A program made the translations under genes and the position numbers. The notes under the pieces are model-generated. The model ran no database searches. It was not told the DNA's origin and saw nothing but the letters and a program-made list of their open reading frames with translations. Below are positions 47,173 through 49,751 of a stretch of DNA of 49,751 bases, one piece after another. This DNA comes from GCA-2862585 sp049890295 (lineage in GTDB: Bacteria > Bacteroidota > Bacteroidia > Flavobacteriales > UBA7312). Location of the stretch: positions 1 through 49,751 of the forward strand of contig JBMHBP010000008.1 in NCBI GenBank assembly GCA_049890295.1, given 5' to 3'. Within the stretch, counting starts at the first letter, position 1, and every line of letters begins with the position of its first letter.

Positions 47173-49518
47173 CTATCGAATTAAGTTAATTTGACCTGAT
47201 TTATTTAATATTTGGGCATCTTTACCATAGGCAGTAAAGATATATGTATATGTTCCTGTTGCTAGAGTATTACCTTTAAGCTTACCATCCCAATATGTAT
47301 TAATATCATTTGTGTAAAATACTTTTTCACCCCATCGGTTATAAATTGACATTTCAAAAGTAATCACATTATTTCCTTGAATGACTAGTAATTCATTATC
47401 ATTATCGCCATTTGGTGTGAATGTATTTGGGATAAAAATACTTAAATCACATCCCAACTCAATGGCTAATGAATCAATTTCATTACAATTAGAAGGGTAA
47501 CTATAATAGATCCAATTTGTTCCCATAAACGCATTGACTGGCACAAAGTAATTGTCCAAGCCCAATCCCTTACCTGACCATACTCCTCCCGGATTTAGTG
47601 CTTCTAATTGAAAAGGCTCATCAATAGGACAAATTACTGAATCTATGATTGTAGTAATTTCAGGATTCTTAAACTCTTTATACGAAATAATCGCTTCTCC
47701 TTGATTATCAGTAGAAAAACAACCTCTTGAATCTATTACTTTATCAACTGTATATATTGCTGGTTTTTCGAGATAAATTGTAAAAGTTGTTTGCTGTATA
47801 TCAGTAAAAATTTGATTGTAATTTCCGTTATTTAAAAACAAATTATAAGGTAGAGTTTCTGTTTCTACATTTACTATAATTTGAGAGCTGTCACCGTCAC
47901 AAATTACTCCACCACCTAAAATTTCAGTAGTTGGTAGTTTATAGGTGTCAATAATAGATGTACCACTTACATTCCCACTACAATTAAAATCTTCAACTGA
48001 TAGAAGAGAATATGTACCTGATGTGTTACCATCAATAGTATAATTAGAAAATAATACAGTATCTACAAAATTATCTATGCCATTAGTGTATTGAAGTAAA
48101 AATGGTAATTGACCACTTAATTGTACATCTAAGGGAATGTTAATTAATTGCCCTTCACAAATTGTTCCTCCTCCACTTATTTGGGCTGTTGGTCGATTTA
48201 ATGATATGACCTCAATAGTATCCTGCCCTATACAGCCATTGGCATCCGATATTGTAAGAATATACTGACCAGCGGGTACTGAAATGTTTTCAGTAGATTG
48301 ACCTGAGTCCCATGAGAAACTGACTGGAGGAGCTGCTTGTAAATTTTCTATTTGAATATAGGCCTCATCCTGACCACAAACAGTTAAATCGTCACCAATT
48401 TCTAGTTCAATTGTATTTAACTCTGAAACATAAAATGTGTCTGAGAGCGTAGAACAATTATTATCACTTATCGCTTCAACGATATATTCCCCTTCTCCTA
48501 CATTTATGGATTGAGTATTTTGACCATTATTCCAAAAGTAAGAGTAATTTCCAGATTGAGAAATTTGAGCAGTTAACTCTACTGTTGTTCCGCAGTCAAT
48601 AACAATATGCGAAGTATCTTGACCTAAGTTATTTAATACATCGAGCTCTGGTGATGAAAAACTATTTTCTTCTAAAAACACATAAGATGACAAGCCTGAA
48701 TCCGAACCATCGGCAATCGCTAATCGAATATGATACGTTTGTCCACATTGAACTGCTGTTTCGGCTTTCATAACAACAGTAAAACCATCGGCATCTCCAA
48801 CAGTAGTTAAATCTTGGTTATTGATAAATAACTGAGGATTATACACTGAAGGACCACCAAAATCATCAGGATAATTACAAATTGATGAAATAGTTATTGG
48901 TAGTTCTTGACCTAAAGAATTTGCTTCTTGACTTTCAAATGTGGCAATATTGATACTTCCATCTGGAAAAGCGGCAGGACTTGCATAGGGACCAACAATT
49001 CCAGGACCAGAAATAAAAAAACCAAAAACATCATTATAACTGGAATTTTCAAATCCAAAATATTCTTGAGAGCCAAAAATATAATTAAAAGATACCGTGT
49101 CACTACTAGGCACAAAATCAAACTCTAAAACTGCCACATCATTAATACTACTCACAGAAAAGGTTTGACCAATCAATCCAGGAACACTATTTGCAATATT
49201 TAATAAATCTGGGTCTGTAACTGGTGGGTTAACATCTACAAAATCACCAAAACCAGCAAAAGTTGGGTCCAAAATTGCTATGTCTCCAGTACACATCACT
49301 ATTCCGCCGTTTAAACCTAAATTAGAGGCTGAACCATTAAAATAGCCAATCTGTATTGAATCACCTTGAAACGAGTGGTTACTAGCCACAACACCTGACC
49401 CCAACAGAATATCGTTTATAAGATAGACTGGTGAGTCATAAGGTGCAGTTCTGTCAGTTGTTAATTGCGCAGAACTAGATATGGTTAATAATGTAAAGAA
49501 TAATATGTATTTATTCAT
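47173..49518 (-). CDS. Choice-of-anchor L and T9SS type B domain surface protein (paralogue)
   Basis: A 781-residue paralogue of the 44796-47123 protein with the same layout. It has signal peptide MNKYILFFTLLTISSSAQ and a choice-of-anchor L domain (GGIVMCTGDIAILDP, VAVLEFDFVPSSDTVSFNYI, FGSQEYFGFEN). SprB-like repeats follow (YFWNNGQNTQSINVGEGEYI, FSWDSGQSTENISVPAGQYI). The type B tail is FIPNTFTPNGDNDNELLVIQ, then YNRWGEKVFYTNDINTYWDG. The N-terminal 280 residues align almost position by position with the paralogue, while the middle diverges. Its start overlaps the preceding gene by 8 nt, so it lies in an operon with the gene cut at the window edge. Confidence 0.88.
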   Translation of the reverse strand: MNKYILFFTLLTISSSAQLTTDRTAPYDSPVYLINDILLGSGVVASNHSFQGDSIQIGYFNGSASNLGLNGGIVMCTGDIAILDPTFAGFGDFVDVNPPVTDPDLLNIANSVPGLIGQTFSVSSINDVAVLEFDFVPSSDTVSFNYIFGSQEYFGFENSSYNDVFGFFISGPGIVGPYASPAAFPDGSINIATFESQEANSLGQELPITISSICNYPDDFGGPSVYNPQLFINNQDLTTVGDADGFTVVMKAETAVQCGQTYHIRLAIADGSDSGLSSYVFLEENSFSSPELDVLNNLGQDTSHIVIDCGTTVELTAQISQSGNYSYFWNNGQNTQSINVGEGEYIVEAISDNNCSTLSDTFYVSELNTIELEIGDDLTVCGQDEAYIQIENLQAAPPVSFSWDSGQSTENISVPAGQYILTISDANGCIGQDTIEVISLNRPTAQISGGGTICEGQLINIPLDVQLSGQLPFLLQYTNGIDNFVDTVLFSNYTIDGNTSGTYSLLSVEDFNCSGNVSGTSIIDTYKLPTTEILGGGVICDGDSSQIIVNVETETLPYNLFLNNGNYNQIFTDIQQTTFTIYLEKPAIYTVDKVIDSRGCFSTDNQGEAIISYKEFKNPEITTIIDSVICPIDEPFQLEALNPGGVWSGKGLGLDNYFVPVNAFMGTNWIYYSYPSNCNEIDSLAIELGCDLSIFIPNTFTPNGDNDNELLVIQGNNVITFEMSIYNRWGEKVFYTNDINTYWDGKLKGNTLATGTYTYIFTAYGKDAQILNKSGQINLIR

Positions 49519-49751
49519 TTAAAATTAATTTCTTTTTAATATTTAAGTGTTTCGATTGTACCGAAATAAAATAGATACCTCCCGATAATTGTTCTCTATT
49601 AACTTTCAATACATCTTTGAATTTCTTTTCCATCACTACTCTGGCACGTGTGTCCATTAATTGGAATTCGTACTCCTGGCCTGTTTTATCTCCCAATACT
49701 TCTATCGTAAAGTAATCTTTCGCTGGATTGGGATATACCATCACATTTATC
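49511..49751 (-). CDS. Partial T9SS type A sorting domain protein (cut by window edge)
   Basis: Only the last 79 codons are inside the window, and the frame stays open to the edge (INVMVYPNPAKDYFTIEVLG). This is a typical type A T9SS sorting domain: VYPNPAKDYFTIEV, then YEFQLMDTRARVV, then LSGGIYFISVQSK. The 5' part and any catalytic domain lie beyond 49751. Its stop overlaps the start of the type B paralogue by 8 nt. Confidence 0.85.
   Translation of the reverse strand, partial: INVMVYPNPAKDYFTIEVLGDKTGQEYEFQLMDTRARVVMEKKFKDVLKVNREQLSGGIYFISVQSKHLNIKKKLILNE

Noticed and set aside
1..49751. CRISPR arrays, insertion sequences, prophage or integrase genes
   Set aside because: I saw no regularly spaced direct repeats, transposase or integrase motifs, or terminal inverted repeats.

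Overview
The window looks like chromosomal DNA from a low-GC member of the Bacteroidota, most likely Flavobacteriales. The main signs are many secreted proteins with type IX secretion (T9SS) C-terminal domains, SusC-like TonB receptors with an N-terminal carboxypeptidase-regulatory-like domain, DUF4249-type lipoproteins, and the Bacteroidota -7 promoter element TAnnTTTG in front of many genes. I place it no lower than order. There is no rRNA operon, CRISPR array, prophage or transposase. Most genes are housekeeping genes in short operons that alternate strand.

Layout. 1-5.6 kb: tRNA-Pro(GGG), a TonB receptor/DUF4249 lipoprotein pair, trxB and an exported hypothetical protein. 5.6-9.4 kb: rnpB (RNase P RNA, minus strand), a RidA-family gene overlapping a secreted intradiol dioxygenase, and a PgpH-like 7TM-HD protein. 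9.4-12.6 kb: thiolase, an NlpC/P60 peptidase and an HtrA protease. 12.6-18.4 kb, the most accessory-looking part: an XRE regulator reading frame without a start codon, a 68-residue HTH protein, a perfect 13-bp palindrome, a secreted subtilase, another T9SS cargo protein and a phytase-like esterase lipoprotein. 18.4-23.4 kb: prolyl oligopeptidase, rdgB and rlmH on the minus strand, then nadC and a YihY/BrkB protein on the plus strand. 23.4-27.8 kb (minus): rocD, then a cysteine-rich exported protein, a TonB receptor with a Cys-Cys motif, a DsrE protein and a 30-residue membrane microprotein. 27.9-30.8 kb: rlmD, a TPMT-like methyltransferase, a phosphoribosyltransferase and a GNAT protein. 30.9-35.4 kb: a TonB receptor divergent from a DtxR/MntR repressor, a ZIP transporter and smpB. 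35.4-38.5 kb (minus): dnaK and a lipoprotein. 38.5-44.8 kb: a coiled-coil/SPOR protein, panB, an RluA-type pseudouridine synthase and priA. 44.8-49.75 kb (minus): two tandem paralogous T9SS type B giants and the tail of a third T9SS cargo protein cut by the window edge.

How parts work together. Two regions look like metal-handling modules. One is the DtxR/ZIP/TonB divergon, with matching TAATCTAA half-sites at both promoters. The other is the cysteine-rich protein/TonB/DsrE/microprotein run, which is the best candidate here for a poorly described system. Promoter architecture is also notable. In four genes the sequence TATATTTG lies exactly 4 nt before the ATG, and in a fifth TAAATTTG lies 5 nt before it. 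The 5' end of rnpB lies 5 nt after its own -7 box, so these mRNAs are probably leaderless. In three places the tail of an intrinsic terminator runs directly into the -7 box of the next gene.
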